From positions 155,953,773 through 156,017,772 of the forward strand of contig OX328123.1 of assembly GCA_946811695.1 (NCBI GenBank): a stretch of 64,000 nucleotides of DNA, written 5' to 3'. The DNA comes from Gonocerus acuteangulatus (lineage: Eukaryota > Arthropoda > Insecta > Hemiptera > Coreidae). The notes under the pieces were generated by a model. It worked only from the letters and a program-made list of their open reading frames with translations. It did not search any database and had not been told where the DNA came from. Position numbers and translations under genes: made by a program. Below, one piece after another: positions 44,652-55,563 of this stretch (positions are counted from its first letter, which is position 1; every line of letters starts with the position of its first letter).

Positions 44652-45206
44652 GATGCATATATATATATATATATATGTATGTATATATATATATATATAT
44701 GTATGTATATATATATATGTATATATATATATATGTATATATATATATTTATATTTATCTGTACGCTCTCTAGCTGGACCAAAAATGGTCCGATTTTGAT
44801 GAAATTAGGTACAAAAATCGTTCGTCTAATTTGAAAGGTCAAGTTCGTTAACCAGCAGAATCCGTCCACCGGAAGATGCTTTTTGGAGCAAAATTCGCGC
44901 GAAAAAAATCGTAACGCTCACTTTTTCGAGTTCATATGTTTGCAGGTACTCGTTTTATAGGTTTCTTAACGTAGAAAAACGAAAGTAATCATTTTTATAG
45001 CAATATCTGTTAACTTTTTCGAGAAACATTGAAACACCTACTTTTCCAAACTAATTTTCAGTTTGGGCATTCAGAAAGGGTTAATTCAGTTGAAACTTAT
45101 TCCAGACGTTAGATATTCATCTAATGTATAATAGGTAGATTTTCCGTTTGGAGTTAAGGAAGTATTAGAAATAAAATATTTCATTAACACGCGTTTTGGG
45201 ATTTTC

Positions 45207-45237
<31 letters not shown>

Positions 45238-45927
45238 CTTTTTTTTTTACGGCGCATCTACATCTAGGTCATTAGCGCCGACATCCAGGGTACAGCGAGG
45301 AATTTTACCAGCGAGCCGTGGGATGATAAAATTCCTGCCGGAGGTTGGGAATCGAACCCACCATCTCCCGCTTATGAATACAAGGCGCTAGCCATTAGAC
45401 CACGGGAGACCCCCGGGGATTTTCGTATATTTTCTAAAATATTTTGAAAACAGTTGGGAAATGGTGGTAAGTGTAACGTACTCAGTCGAAAGCTTACTAA
45501 ATTCTCTACAAAAAAAGTTCCGATGTAATTTTCGATGGGGCGGTGTCAATCGGAGAAATAAGGACATGAAAATTCTTTCAATTATTAGTTTTGCTGTTTT
45601 GAACGGCTTTTTGTATCTGTTTTTACTGGTTGTTTTTTATTTTAATTGAAAATAACAGTAAAACGAGTATTTGACTAAAACAATGTAAGAAAATGTGAAA
45701 CATTGTTATAGTGTGTCCAAGAGCGAACGTTGAGAATGTAGGGGAAGTCGCCATGATACTGCCAGTTTCCTGTTGTGGCGCCTTAAATCTATTTTCTCTT
45801 CGAGATTTTATTTTATATTTTTCACGAAAGATAAAACCCCACCAATAACTGCTACTATTCCTTTACTAATAGCACTAGAGATATGAACGGAACTGCGCTA
45901 AGATGACGCAGTTCCTGCGAGTCGGAC
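44600..45927 (-). mobile_element. Family B, 5' part to (TA)n, interrupted by a SINE
   Basis: On the minus strand the 5' end GTCCGACTCGCAGGAACTGC starts at 45927, followed by GCGCAGTTCCG. The internal blocks run to the (TA)n tract with TATG variants (44600-44757). The 3' hairpin beyond the tract is missing. A SINE (45211-45415) splits it in the middle. Confidence 0.85.
45211..45415 (-). mobile_element. tRNA-derived SINE (GGGTCTCCCGTGGTC head) with 13-bp TSD
   Basis: On the minus strand: GGGGGTCTCCCGTGGTCTAA head, a T arm with GGTTCGATTCCC, a GGCAGGAATTTTATCATCCC body, GGCGCTAATGACC..GATGCGCCGTAAAAA and a long poly-A. GGGATTTTCGTAT stands on both sides (45198-45210 and 45416-45428). Its target, a family B element, therefore predates it. 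Confidence 0.93.
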
Positions 45928-45929
45928 TT

Positions 45930-47700
45930 TTTTTGTTGTGAATAATGATTTCGCGTTAACATTAAAGAGAAGATCATCTTCGCCTGTACGTATCGTCCTA
46001 ATTTTACTTATAAGTTATAATATGAGGAAATGCGCCATCTCTAAACATTATTCCAATATTGAACTTGTGAATTCATTTTGTGGTCATATTTTGCCGCTTA
46101 CATCAACAAATTGGTATGTTATTAATTTTTAGTTTAAACAGACATGAGCTATTTTTCCCCTTCAATTCCAATTACATTATTAAATTAAGAGATAATCTCA
46201 GTTCGTAGTATATCGCTGGAAATGTAATTATTAATATTAATTAATGTAATAATAATAATTTTTGAGGGTACTCCTGGACCCAGTATTAGTTACCTGAATT
46301 CATTAATTCAAAATAAATGTGTATTTTATTTATTTACTGTTTTAGGATTTTTTTTTTATGTTCGTGGAAGTAATTTTTTTTTTATTGTTTTAAGTAAATA
46401 TTTACTTAATATTTATGTAAACATTTATAAAACTAAATATTTCTCTTCAGCTTTTTGAATAAAATGAAGAACAAAATAAAATTTTCTGTTCACAGATCCA
46501 TGTTTTTTTTTTTTTTAAACTTTTGTTCTTAAACCGTTCAAATACTTCAATAACACAGGGTTGTGATACATGAATGGAAAGCTGATTAAATGAGGAAGTT
46601 TTGTTGAAACCCGGAAATTTCAGATCCTGCCCATTGAGGAGTAACGCTGGAAAGAAATATCAATAAAATGTCAGGAAATTTAGAATAGCTTTCTTTTGGT
46701 AAGATATGCATACTTACATTCAATCATTTTTACGTTTACTCGCAAGTAGTCGTATAGTAAATTTACTCAGCTTTCGATTGGTTTCACTCTCTTTCTTGTA
46801 GTACCACCTGGGACGGAGCTACAACGATTATTCTTCTAAAAACCACGTTTGTCTCGATAAAACAATAAAACGACGTTTTCTCCCTTATGGGCGAGAATTC
46901 GGGAAATCGTCATAGAACATTTTTTGTTCCCCTAAAGGTCCTCTATCACCCCTCACAATATGACTAGACATTTAAGGGGCACCCTGTATATGAATGTCTT
47001 GCCAGCATTTCCAGATTGCATCGTCGAGATAATATTGCTAGGGGCCGATTAGCTAAGCGGGATTTAAGAGGCCCGACTATATCATAAGAGAGCCCCCCCC
47101 CCTCAGAATCGCGCTTAAAACATTGAATATGAATGAGCAATTCCCTAGTTATGTATAAGGAAATAAAATTATTTATTTCATTGTGATCTTTGCAACTAGC
47201 ACATGATCAGGAAAATCTCTGTCCAGCCAAGAAGAAAAAATAACAAAAAAAAAAAAAAAAAAAAAATGAACACAAGAACAACCAGAATAAGTTAATTTGA
47301 GTGACTTTTGTCACTCATGTGTGCAAATATTGGCACACACATATTGGTTATCATATCCATACAATCATACCTATTTAAGCATTTAAGTATGTTCATACAA
47401 TAAAAATAAGTGAAAAAAAAATATAAAACATTAAAATATATGAAAATTGATAATATATAAACAAATTATAAAAAATTTTCCATTGTCTCTGATTAACTAA
47501 TAAAATAAAATAAATGAATAAATAATAAAAACAATAGTAATTATACAAGAAAAAAAATGTATTGTGTCCATACATCGACACAATAGGACATTTTAAGACA
47601 CTTAACATTTATTACAATATATAACGCATTAAAATAACCTCAAATTACTTGTCTTTTATATAGCTATAAATACATATATATTATTCTTTTTTTTTCTTCT
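45930..47700. other. Unannotated AT-rich stretch
   Basis: No gene recognised. Near 46975 the phrase GGGGCACCCTGTATATG resembles the mariner-type end at 16685. Poly-A near 47255 and a Phe/Tyr-rich minus-strand frame at 47393-47608 have no supporting features. Confidence 0.35.
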
Positions 47701-47703
47701 TTC

Positions 47704-47845
47704 TTTTAGCACTTTCCTCCGAAGGGAAAGTAGCTATTGAGGTTGGACTCATGACGGAATTTTTGAAAAATTTCTTCAAATCTTTATCGATCCTACCTAG
47801 TAGACACCGAAAATGACCCCCGTTAAAATTTATATATATCTATAC

Positions 47846-47937
<92 letters not shown>

Positions 47938-47959
47938 TATATATATATATATATGTAAA

Positions 47960-48019
<60 letters not shown>

Positions 48020-48021
48020 AA

Positions 48022-48065
<44 letters not shown>

Positions 48066-48786
48066 TGTTAACACGATAGCGGCCAGAGTTTTTGTTTTTT
48101 CGTCACGAAACTTGGTATATAGCATTCAATTAGTAAACGATTGAACGAGTTCGTTAACCACCAAAGTCGGTCCACCGGAAGGGGGGGTTTACCCAAAACA
48201 CTAATTAGTCTATGTCAGCCGTAATATTTGTTATATTTCAACGAAACTTGGTATTCGTAGTGGTAATATAGAGAGAAAAGTGAGATATAAAAATGAACTA
48301 AATCGGTTCATTAGAAGGGGGGGTTTACTCTGGACCCACAATATTAATTCGCCACTACCAGCCGTGATTTTTGGTATATTTTAACGAAACTCGGTATTCG
48401 TAGTGGTAATCCACAGGTAAATATTTGTTGTAAAAATAAACTAAATCGGTTCATTAGGAGGGGGGTTTACTCCGGACCCAAATTCCTAATATAGCGGTCG
48501 TAACCTCATACCGGTCGTAATTTCTGCTGTATTGTAACGAAAGATCAAAATACGATAATATGAGGTTTATTGTATTTATTAAGTAGTGTAATATGTACCA
48601 TGTGTAAACATAACTCTGGAAGCAAATTAATAATTTATCATTTACTCATTACAAAATTAAAAGAGAACTATTCATGTTTTTTATTTTATTTATGTAGGAT
48701 ATTTTAAGCAAATTGTTCTGGAAAGCAGTCTACACTACCCAAATTCGGAGGAAAGTGCTTAGTTATGCAGCTCCTGCGTGACGGAC
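47704..48786 (-). mobile_element. Family A, near full length
   Basis: On the minus strand: 5' end GTCCGTCACGCAGGAGCTGC at 48786, a shortened 5' region (the GAAAGCGCTCCTTGCGG block is absent), three tandem units, a large (TA)n tract with GCA and TAAATGCA interruptions (47840-48062, over 200 bp, the longest here), then hairpin and GCTAAAA at 47704-47710. The long Tyr/Ile frames on both strands are from the tract. Confidence 0.9.
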
Positions 48787-49384
48787 TTTTTTTTATAAGC
48801 AAATATATGCTTGCTTGAAACAATGCCAGTTCCATGATTCCTGAAGGGTCTAGAAATTATCTTCAATGTTACCCGGGGATTTACTGCCTGTATTTCACAA
48901 TCCAGTGCTCGTCCTTGATAGCCAACCTCTCTACACAATCCTTGTAACAGTGTAATTAAGATGTTCACACAGATGAAGGGTTTATACGCCTTGGCGCATA
49001 CTAACTTCTTCGGCGTTTATACAATTAGCGCCGAATTATACTCTCTTATCTTGATTAATTCAAATATGTCCTATTTAATTTTTAATTACCCCCCCCCCCC
49101 CTTGGCTGCCACCGATGATGAAAATAAGTAGCCTGACAAAGCCGGAGACGAATCCATTGAAATATCGCTGGAAGAAATATGGGATAAGAATCACCGTTGG
49201 CGATATAAGCAGTTCCATACAAATGAAATATGATTCACAGCGAACAAAAATAACAGCAAACGAGATGATTAAAACAAAGTTAATAAATAAATGTACTCAT
49301 AGTCCAAAAAAAATGCACGAGTTAAACCTCTTTTTCCATTAGTGAGGAAAACCTCTTATTGTGTCGATCGGATAACGCCTTTCA
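48787..49384. other. Unannotated stretch with a decayed ribozyme-like core
   Basis: 49120-49180 (AGCCTGACAAAGCCGGAGAC..CCATTGAAATATCGCTGG) parallels 16765-16815. No gene recognised; the frame at 49115-49342 has no domain. Confidence 0.4.
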
Positions 49385-49491
49385 CGTTGGGTCAATCCAT
49401 ATAAGTGGTCAAAAAAAAAAAAAAAAACATAAATTGGTTGCTTGACCATTTTTAATTTTTTCTATGTTTTTACTACACAAACCGGAAGTCA

Positions 49492-49689
49492 CAAATTGAA
49501 GATAATTTCCATTTTATTGCATCATATTCAATATTAGGGGATATTCGTTATAATTATCTTGGAAAGCGACAGCTGACACAGAGTGAGTACATAGAATATT
49601 TAAACGGCAAAAATTGGAGCATCTTCTATAAATATTTAGAGAAAGCATGGAGCTATAGGAAAGAGATAATTGGCTATTTCAACTTTTAA
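49492..49689 (+). pseudogene. LINE ORF2 C-terminal tail (CR1/L2-like style)
   Basis: Sixty-five codons are open from the truncation point to TAA. The segment IEDNFHFIASYSILGDIR resembles the IEDEFHFLxxCPxYxxIR motif near the C-terminus of CR1/L2/Nimb-type ORF2 proteins, with the usual Cys-Pro replaced. A KYLEKAW region ends the protein. There is no start codon, because the insertion is truncated upstream. Clade assignment is tentative. It differs from the RNase H-bearing LINEs of this window. Confidence 0.7.
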
Positions 49690-50000
49690 TTTGTAAATTT
49701 ACATTATGAAACTTATATTTTTCTCATAAGAGTTATAAAATAAAAGCATGATAATGTCCTGTTAAAATATATAGCTTTAGTAATTTGTTTTTGTTATTCT
49801 TGTTGATTGAAAGCGTGATATAGTTTTAATTGCATGTTGTTATTTATCTAGTTATTTTTATTATATATTTTCTGAACAACGGCTTATGTAGGTTAATATA
49901 ATATATATATATTAAAGTTTTTTCTATTGTACTATATATTTAATTTTAATAACTTTAGAATTTGTTTGATTTTAACATGTTCTTTTCTTTGATTTGGCAG

Positions 50001-50120
50001 CACTGCTTGTTATTTTATTAAATGCTTGGTATATTGTTTACACTGCTTGTTATTTTATTAAATGCTTGGTATATTGTTTACACTGCTTGTTATTTTATTT
50101 AATGCTTGGTATATTGTTTA
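50001..50120 (+). repeat. Exact 40-bp triplication in the LINE 3' UTR
   Basis: The 40-bp unit starting CACTGCTTGTTATTTTATTA occurs three times head to tail, with one substitution in the third. It belongs to the LINE 3' UTR. Confidence 0.95.
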
Positions 50121-50759
50121 TTAAGAGCTTGCTTTGATTAGAATCGGTAATTGCTTGTGCTGTTACTTAGCTTAGCATGATCCTAGTAGAACTAGCTACA
50201 ACCTGGCAGACGGGTTATACCCATTGTCTTAGGCATTAAGCTTGTTTGTTTTTGCATGTAAATTTTTGTCGCTAAATAAATGCTCTTATTCATTCATTCA
50301 CAAACCGGAAGTCCAAAACTTTTTTTTTTTTTTTTTTTTAATTTTATCTTAGACCGTTTACTTATGGTGGCCATTTTGTTTTAAATTACGCAGAAATTTT
50401 TCGCTTTGAAGAGGTTCGCGTTAAATTCATTATCTCTGGAATCTATTATGATACAAAATTCGAACTCAAAATTGGTATTCGATGCGAAAAACCGCTGCGC
50501 AATCCAAAACAAAAATGGCCGCCACATGTAAAGGGCCTAAGATAAAATTTAAAAAAAAAACTGTTTTGAACTTCCTGTTTGTGTAGTAAAAACATACAAA
50601 AAAATAAAAGAGGTCAAGCAACCAACTTATTTTTTGTACCACTTCATACGGATTGACCCCGATTGAGGACTCAAAGATCACGAAAATACAATGTTTCAAA
50701 TTTTTGCTTTGTGCTCGAGTTGTATTTATTGTAACAAATATCAAAATTATCAAATTGTA

Positions 50760-51140
50760 AACTACTTCTATTCCAAGATGACGCAGTTCCTACGAGTCCT
50801 CTGACCTTCCTCAAATTCATTGTGCTGACTATTATTTAATTTTTTTCGTGCGTAACGGTGTATCAACTATTGAGCTATTAACACCGACTATTCTTTTAAT
50901 ATTTTGAAAAATTAATATATAAGAGATGGATTTGATTTTCGATTTCTTTCATATAAAAGTGTATTAATGCATTACAAAAAAAAAAAAAAAATGATTCACA
51001 GGCAAGCAGTTTTATGATTTTCTTTAATATCTCTAAAACGGTTGGGAAATCGTGGTAATTGGAAAGTGGCCATTCCTATAAAAATGATTCTGAAGTAATT
51101 TTCAATGGGACGATCTCACCCGTAGAAATCGGTTCTTAAA
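50760..51140 (-). mobile_element. Family B remnants
   Basis: 50771-50797 (minus: GGACTCGTAGGAACTGCGTC) is a decayed family B 5' end. 51000-51140 matches internal B blocks (TTTAATATCTCTAAAACGG, GTAATTTTCAATGGGACGAT). The material between is unrelated or rearranged. Confidence 0.55.
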
Positions 51141-51570
51141 ATGTCGGTTACGTTTTTATGAACTTTTTTTTTTGGGGGGGGGGGGGGTTCTCTGCTTGCC
51201 TCAGTTTTTTCGTCAGACAAGATGAAGGGAAAATTTTGGCGGCTTATGCTTCTCAAAATAGAAAGTCAAAAACTACCTCTACATCTTCAATGAAGAAGAC
51301 ACACGGAAATTCAATAAGCTTGATGCGAGTCAGGAATTGTGGCGCTCTACCTCGTCCCATAAAACACGGCATTCTGTTAGGAGTTAATCGCCGTATACGT
51401 GAGGATTGTACACAGGTAGTTTAAAGGTTATCTTACAATACTCTGTAAAGGTTATTCGTTTCACTAGGCAAATACTGGCTTGCCCTACATGTTTCGTGGC
51501 AATATGGTTGGCAAGCTGACCACTCATAGGGATATTATGGCCAGGCGTTACAAGATCTAATAAGTAATTG
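51141..51570. other. Unannotated stretch
   Basis: A G-rich run at 51173-51187 precedes an 88-residue frame (51158-51424) with no recognised domain. It is conceivably a decayed gene fragment but not supported. Confidence 0.3.
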
Positions 51571-51577
51571 AATTCAG

Positions 51578-51730
51578 GAGGCCCAGTGTCCGTGAGTTTT
51601 AAGGCGTGAGCACTTAACACTCCGTGCAAAAGGTCGTGGGTTCGATTCCCAGTATGGGATCTTGGCTTTCTTTAGAACAAAGAAAAGGCGTCAGCCCAAT
51701 CCTGGCTAGAAATCTTGTCTAACAAATAAA
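51578..51730 (+). mobile_element. tRNA-derived SINE (GGCCCGGTGGCCGTGAG family)
   Basis: GGAGGCCCAGTGTCCGTGAG head, an intact T arm with GGTTCGATTCCC, and the CTTGGCTTTCTTTAG and CTGGCTAGAAA body. It ends after a short ACAAATAAAAATG tail. Confidence 0.85.
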
Positions 51731-51732
51731 AA

Positions 51733-51905
51733 TGTAAATTTTGGGGTGGACCACCCTTATCTCTTAGGAGCATGTAAAATAGTTTACAAACTATTCTCAG
51801 ACCTTCCGAGAACACACACAAAAATTTCACAAAAATCGGCCTAGCCGTTTCGGAGCTGTTTATTCACAAACACTGTGGCACAAGACTTTTATATATTAGA
51901 TATAT
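51733..51905 (+). repeat. Non-autonomous repeat end with AATCGGCCTAGCCGTTTCGGAG
   Basis: TTCACAAAAATCGGCCTAGC and CGTTTCGGAGCTGT, then ACTTTTATATATTAGAT, form a pattern commonly seen at ends of non-autonomous (HINE-like) insect repeats. The CAAAAATCGG element is also at the matching place in family B. Family membership is inference. Confidence 0.5.
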
Positions 51906-51929
51906 CTTTAATGAAATCAGAGACTTTTA

Positions 51930-52150
51930 TTTACATTGGGGGAAAATATTAAAATACTAAAGCTTCTCTTATAGTAATGTAACAGTTAATTTTTCTTCAT
52001 AACTGATACACTTCCCTAAGATTCCCCCCCCTTTGATTGGCCTCTAAACTCCTTCTTTATAACCCCAACAAGGTAATCGACTTTTTTTATGATTATTCGG
52101 CGGTTTTACCTACATTAATCACTCAATTTTACTTCACTGCAAGTCCATTA
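51930..52150. repeat. Second copy of the 4925-5125 dispersed repeat
   Basis: Shares GCTTCTCTTAT.GTA.TGTAACAGTTAA, TTGATTGGCCTCTNAACTCC and AACAAG.TAATCGA with 4925-5125, in the same orientation. At 4.9 kb this sequence is the interior of a TIR element, whose TIRs are absent here. Confidence 0.7.
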
Positions 52151-52339
52151 TCCCTTAGCTTCTCGCATGCGTTTTCTCCCATAACTAGTCGCGTCGGGTC
52201 CCCAATGACCCAAATATTAAATTTCTTTTTTTGGGTGATGAAATTTGAAAAAAATAAATATAAACACTAATACTTATTGAAATACAAATAGCTAAAGGGC
52301 AAAGGTCAAATAAAGAAACATACTCGGCTCAATATGAGC

Positions 52340-52645
52340 CAACGCCAGTAATTAAGGGTTAATGACAAACTGAGACGAGATCGGATCTTTCGAGGTCTGG
52401 ACCAATCCGTTTATTATTGACAACGTATTTCTACCGGTACTGGTTAAAATGCTATTACTCGTAACCAATAGATAACGGGGTATCTCTAGGTTATGTTTGT
52501 TGACACTGTTCCTCAGCGCCCCAGTGTCAAGAAACATTATACTATGATTACTTATCAATTGATGAATAACATCTAGTATGACGTGCTATAAAATAACTAC
52601 TTATCAGCCGTGACAAAGCACGGGTACTCAGCTAGTTTAACATAA
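52340..52645 (-). repeat. Second copy of the 19815-20060 dispersed repeat
   Basis: On the minus strand AGCTGAGTACCCGTGCTTTG, TCACGGCTGATAAGTAGTTA, GACACTGGGGCGCTGAGGAAC and AACCTAGAGATACCCCGTTA align with 19.8-20.1 kb. The copy extends further to ATTGGTCCAGACCTCG. Confidence 0.65.
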
Positions 52646-52880
52646 ATTTGTTTAAAGAGTTGACTTACTCTGCTGTCACGATGAGGTCTTTAAATGTTAG
52701 CCATAAAGGAAAGGATGAAGGAACGATGGAAGAGACTGCCGTGTCAAGGCATTCTGATTATGTAATCCATTGCCATCCTAGCTTGATGCTTCGTTTGTTG
52801 CAGTCCTCTGATGGTAGGAATCAATAGAGCTGGTGCACGCAAAGTAGGGATTGGGATGGTCGATAGTTAACATAGATATG

Positions 52881-52931
52881 TCGATAGTTCATGACAATCG
52901 ATAGTAGCTATCGATAGTCATGAACTATCGA
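52881..52931. repeat. Short near-perfect hairpin built from TATCGATAG motifs
   Basis: 24-bp arms (52881-52904 and 52908-52931) with one mismatch around a 3-bp loop. Each arm contains CATGA and (T)ATCGATAG. TATCGATA occurs twice, which is the core bound by DREF-type factors in insects (established knowledge). A regulatory role here is speculation. Confidence 0.8.
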
Positions 52932-53043
52932 TAGATTTTTTACTTCTTTTTAGAATTGAAGTTCTCATCATCTGGAGGCTTTGGTAATAAATACTGGCAC
53001 GTCTGGAGAATTAAATATCGAAAAGGAAACCTCTGGTGAATGC

Positions 53044-53565
<522 letters not shown>

Positions 53566-53736
53566 CACAAAAACTTGTTATTTTTGTTTATTAATCTTGA
53601 TGAATAATGAGAGCGTCCAAAGATAAAAAGGTTACACCACACAGTAATACAAATAGAGAAACTTGAGCCGGAGTTCTGTTAGGATACAACACAGATGAGG
53701 AACGGCAAGAAGAAATTAGATACTTACCTTTCAGGG

Positions 53737-53924
53737 GAGTGATCTTCCCCCTCTTCAAACGAATCGATTTAGTTTATTTTTAAAATACATTTTTCTCTTC
53801 AGATGCCCTCGACCAAAACCAAGTCTCGTTGCTATACACCATAACAAATAGCCGGTTGGGAAAATTAGTAATTTGAGTCTGGAGTAACCCCCACCCCTTT
53901 TCTGATGTTAACAGAATATGCACA

Positions 53925-54001
<77 letters not shown>

Positions 54002-54010
54002 ACACACATA
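53737..54010 (+). mobile_element. Family A internal fragment with (TA)n
   Basis: One or two diverged tandem units (AACGAATCGATTTAGTTTAT) run into a (TA)n tract at 53930-53992 and a short ACAC stretch. There are no ends. Confidence 0.65.
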
Positions 54011-54182
54011 AAACGGAGGTGATTTATTTTCAAAATAGTAGCTAGGATTGATGGAAAGATGAATAATGATTAATAATTGATAAAGATGAATCCATCGTCA
54101 ATACCTTCACTTCTTCTGAACTATCTAAATTCAATATGTTGAATGGCCCTCATTATCTAAATGTTTTTTATTAAATCCGTTG

Positions 54183-54394
54183 GAGGCCCGGTGGCCGTGA
54201 GTATTAAGGCGCGAGCACTTAACAATCTGAACCAAGATCGTGGGTTCGAGTCCCACTATGGGGTGGTGGCTTTTCTTTAGAAAAAACAAAAGGTATCAGC
54301 CCTATCCTGGCTAGAAAAGGTTGGTAAACTATATATAACTCGTCCTAAAATTCTTAGTTAATTATGAATGGATGTTAAAATTTTAATAAATAAA
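54183..54394 (+). mobile_element. tRNA-derived SINE with 14-bp TSD
   Basis: GAGGCCCGGTGGCCGTGAGT head, a T arm containing GGTTCGAGTCCC, GGGGTGGTGGCTTTTCTTTAG, the AGAAAAGGTTGGTAAACTA body segment and an AATAAATAAA tail. TATTAAATCCGTTG (54169-54182) and TATTAAATCCATTG (54395-54408) are the TSD with one mismatch. This copy sets the exact ends of the family. Confidence 0.93.
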
Positions 54395-54606
54395 TATTAA
54401 ATCCATTGAGGTGTTATTCGCAGTATGGGTATGGCACTGAGCCCTGGAAAGTACCTGGCCATGTCGCTGGATCCGGCTGGTAGGTGTTACATGATCAAGG
54501 TAGTCACTAAAGTGTTGTTCAGGATCAATGATTTGCCTGTGCGACAAACTCAGGTACAGTGTCTTGGAGGTACCTGGGTGTTGTTTACAAGTTTAGCGGT
54601 GCTGAG

Positions 54607-55290
54607 AGGTCCGATTTTGATTTTGGAGTAGCGCTCGATAAAAACAATTTGAACCAGATATGAAAAGTTTTCAGATCTTGACATTTTTCTAAAATATCTT
54701 GAAAACTGTTGGGAAACCGTGGTAAGTGGAAGGTCGTCGACATCTAGGCCATTAGCGCCAACATCCCTGGTGCAGCGAGGAATTTTCTTAACGAGCCGTG
54801 GGATGAGAAAATTCCTTTCGTAGGTGGGAATCGAACCCACCTTCTCCCGCATGAGAAACTAAGGCGTTAGCCACTTGACCACGAGAAGCCCCTCGAAAGC
54901 TTATTACATTTTTTACAAAAGAGGTTCTAATGTAATAATCGGTGGGGCGATGCCAATCGATGAAATTAGTGTTTGAAACATTGAAATTGTTAGTTTTGTT
55001 CGTTTAAATGAGATTTTGCGCTTAATTTAAGTCTTAGTTGGTTGTTGTTTCTAATACCATTTAAGAGTAAAATGAGTATTTTAGTAAAACATGATACGAA
55101 AATGTGAAACAGTGTTATAGGATTTCCAAGACCGAACTTTGTGACAGAGAATGGAGTGATTTCTGCTAAGGATACTATCAGTTTCCTCTATGGGCACCTT
55201 CTCTTTGAGATTTAATTATATATTTTTCAGGTAAGATCAAAATCTACCAACAATTGCTTCTATTCTTTTGCTAATGGCACTAGAACATTT
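54607..55290 (-). mobile_element. Family B, internal and 5' part, interrupted by a SINE
   Basis: Family B blocks in minus orientation (AGGTCCGATTTTGATTTTG, AAAACTGTTGGGAAACCGTGG, GGTGGGGCGATGCCAATCGA, AAATGTGAAACAGTGTTATA) with a SINE at 54735-54893. Both element ends are lost. Confidence 0.75.
54735..54893 (-). mobile_element. tRNA-derived SINE (GGGTCTCCCGTGGTC family)
   Basis: On the minus strand: GGGGCTTCTCGTGGTCAAGT head, GGTTCGATTCCCACC T arm, TCCCACGGCTCG body and GCTAATGGCCTAGATGTCG. The final GCGCC and poly-A are missing, so its 3' end is truncated. It sits in a family B copy. Confidence 0.85.
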
Positions 55291-55294
55291 CTAC

Positions 55295-55560
55295 CAGGAG
55301 CTAAATTGGCTATTCCCTCTTTAACGTCGACAGTACTTCCTCGGCTCAGTCCTTTACCAAGTAATTCAATCCCGTAGACCTTCTTATATTTTTCAACACC
55401 AAAAATTTAAATCCTCTGTTCACTCCCGTAACACCCGATCTCGTCCTTCCGATCTTTATATTCCTTCCCAACGAACAGCAATATTCGAAAAATCATTCGT
55501 CACCCGTGCTACCTCGCTATGGAATTCCTTGCCGTTGTCTGTCCGCCATTCTACCAACCT
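55295..55560. other. Unannotated stretch, possibly a LINE tail piece
   Basis: The plus strand around 55430-55560 reads, in one frame, like an SLRNxxTRSRPSDLYIPSQRTAIFEKSF..WNSLP pattern, common near the C-terminus of some LINE ORF2 proteins (SLWNSLP block). I give it low weight because it is short. Confidence 0.4.
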
Positions 55561-55563
55561 AAA

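Larger units (their letters stand above)
49491..50298 (+). mobile_element. 5'-truncated LINE with 15-bp TSD
   Basis: CACAAACCGGAAGTC stands on both sides (49476-49490 and 50299-50313), a perfect 15-bp duplication. The insert starts in an open frame (C-terminal ORF2 tail, 49492-49689) and continues with a 3' UTR containing a 40-bp triplicate. It ends in a short ATTC repeat rather than poly-A. This type of tail and variable TSD length is usual for target-primed LINE insertion. Confidence 0.92.
49385..50660. mobile_element. Inverted-repeat DNA element split by a LINE
   Basis: The left end GGGTCAATCCATATAAGTGG and following AAATTGGTTGCTTGACC (49385-49475) are mirrored by 50570-50660 (AGGTCAAGCAACCAACTTAT.., CCACTTCATACGGATTGACCC). 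A second inner inverted pair is ATTTTATCTTAGACC..GGTGGCCATTTTGTTTTA (50339-50383) and its complement (50502-50553). A LINE fragment with its TSD sits near the left end. Confidence 0.8.

Noticed and set aside
47813..48144. Long Tyr/Ile-rich open frames on both strands (also at 1608, 4098, 6174, 26849, 44552 and similar)
   Set aside because: They are translations of (TA)n tracts with no start context or domain, and they appear on both strands at once.
51158..51424. 88-residue frame as a host exon
   Set aside because: Follows a G-run, no known motif, no evident splice sites tied to a neighbouring exon.
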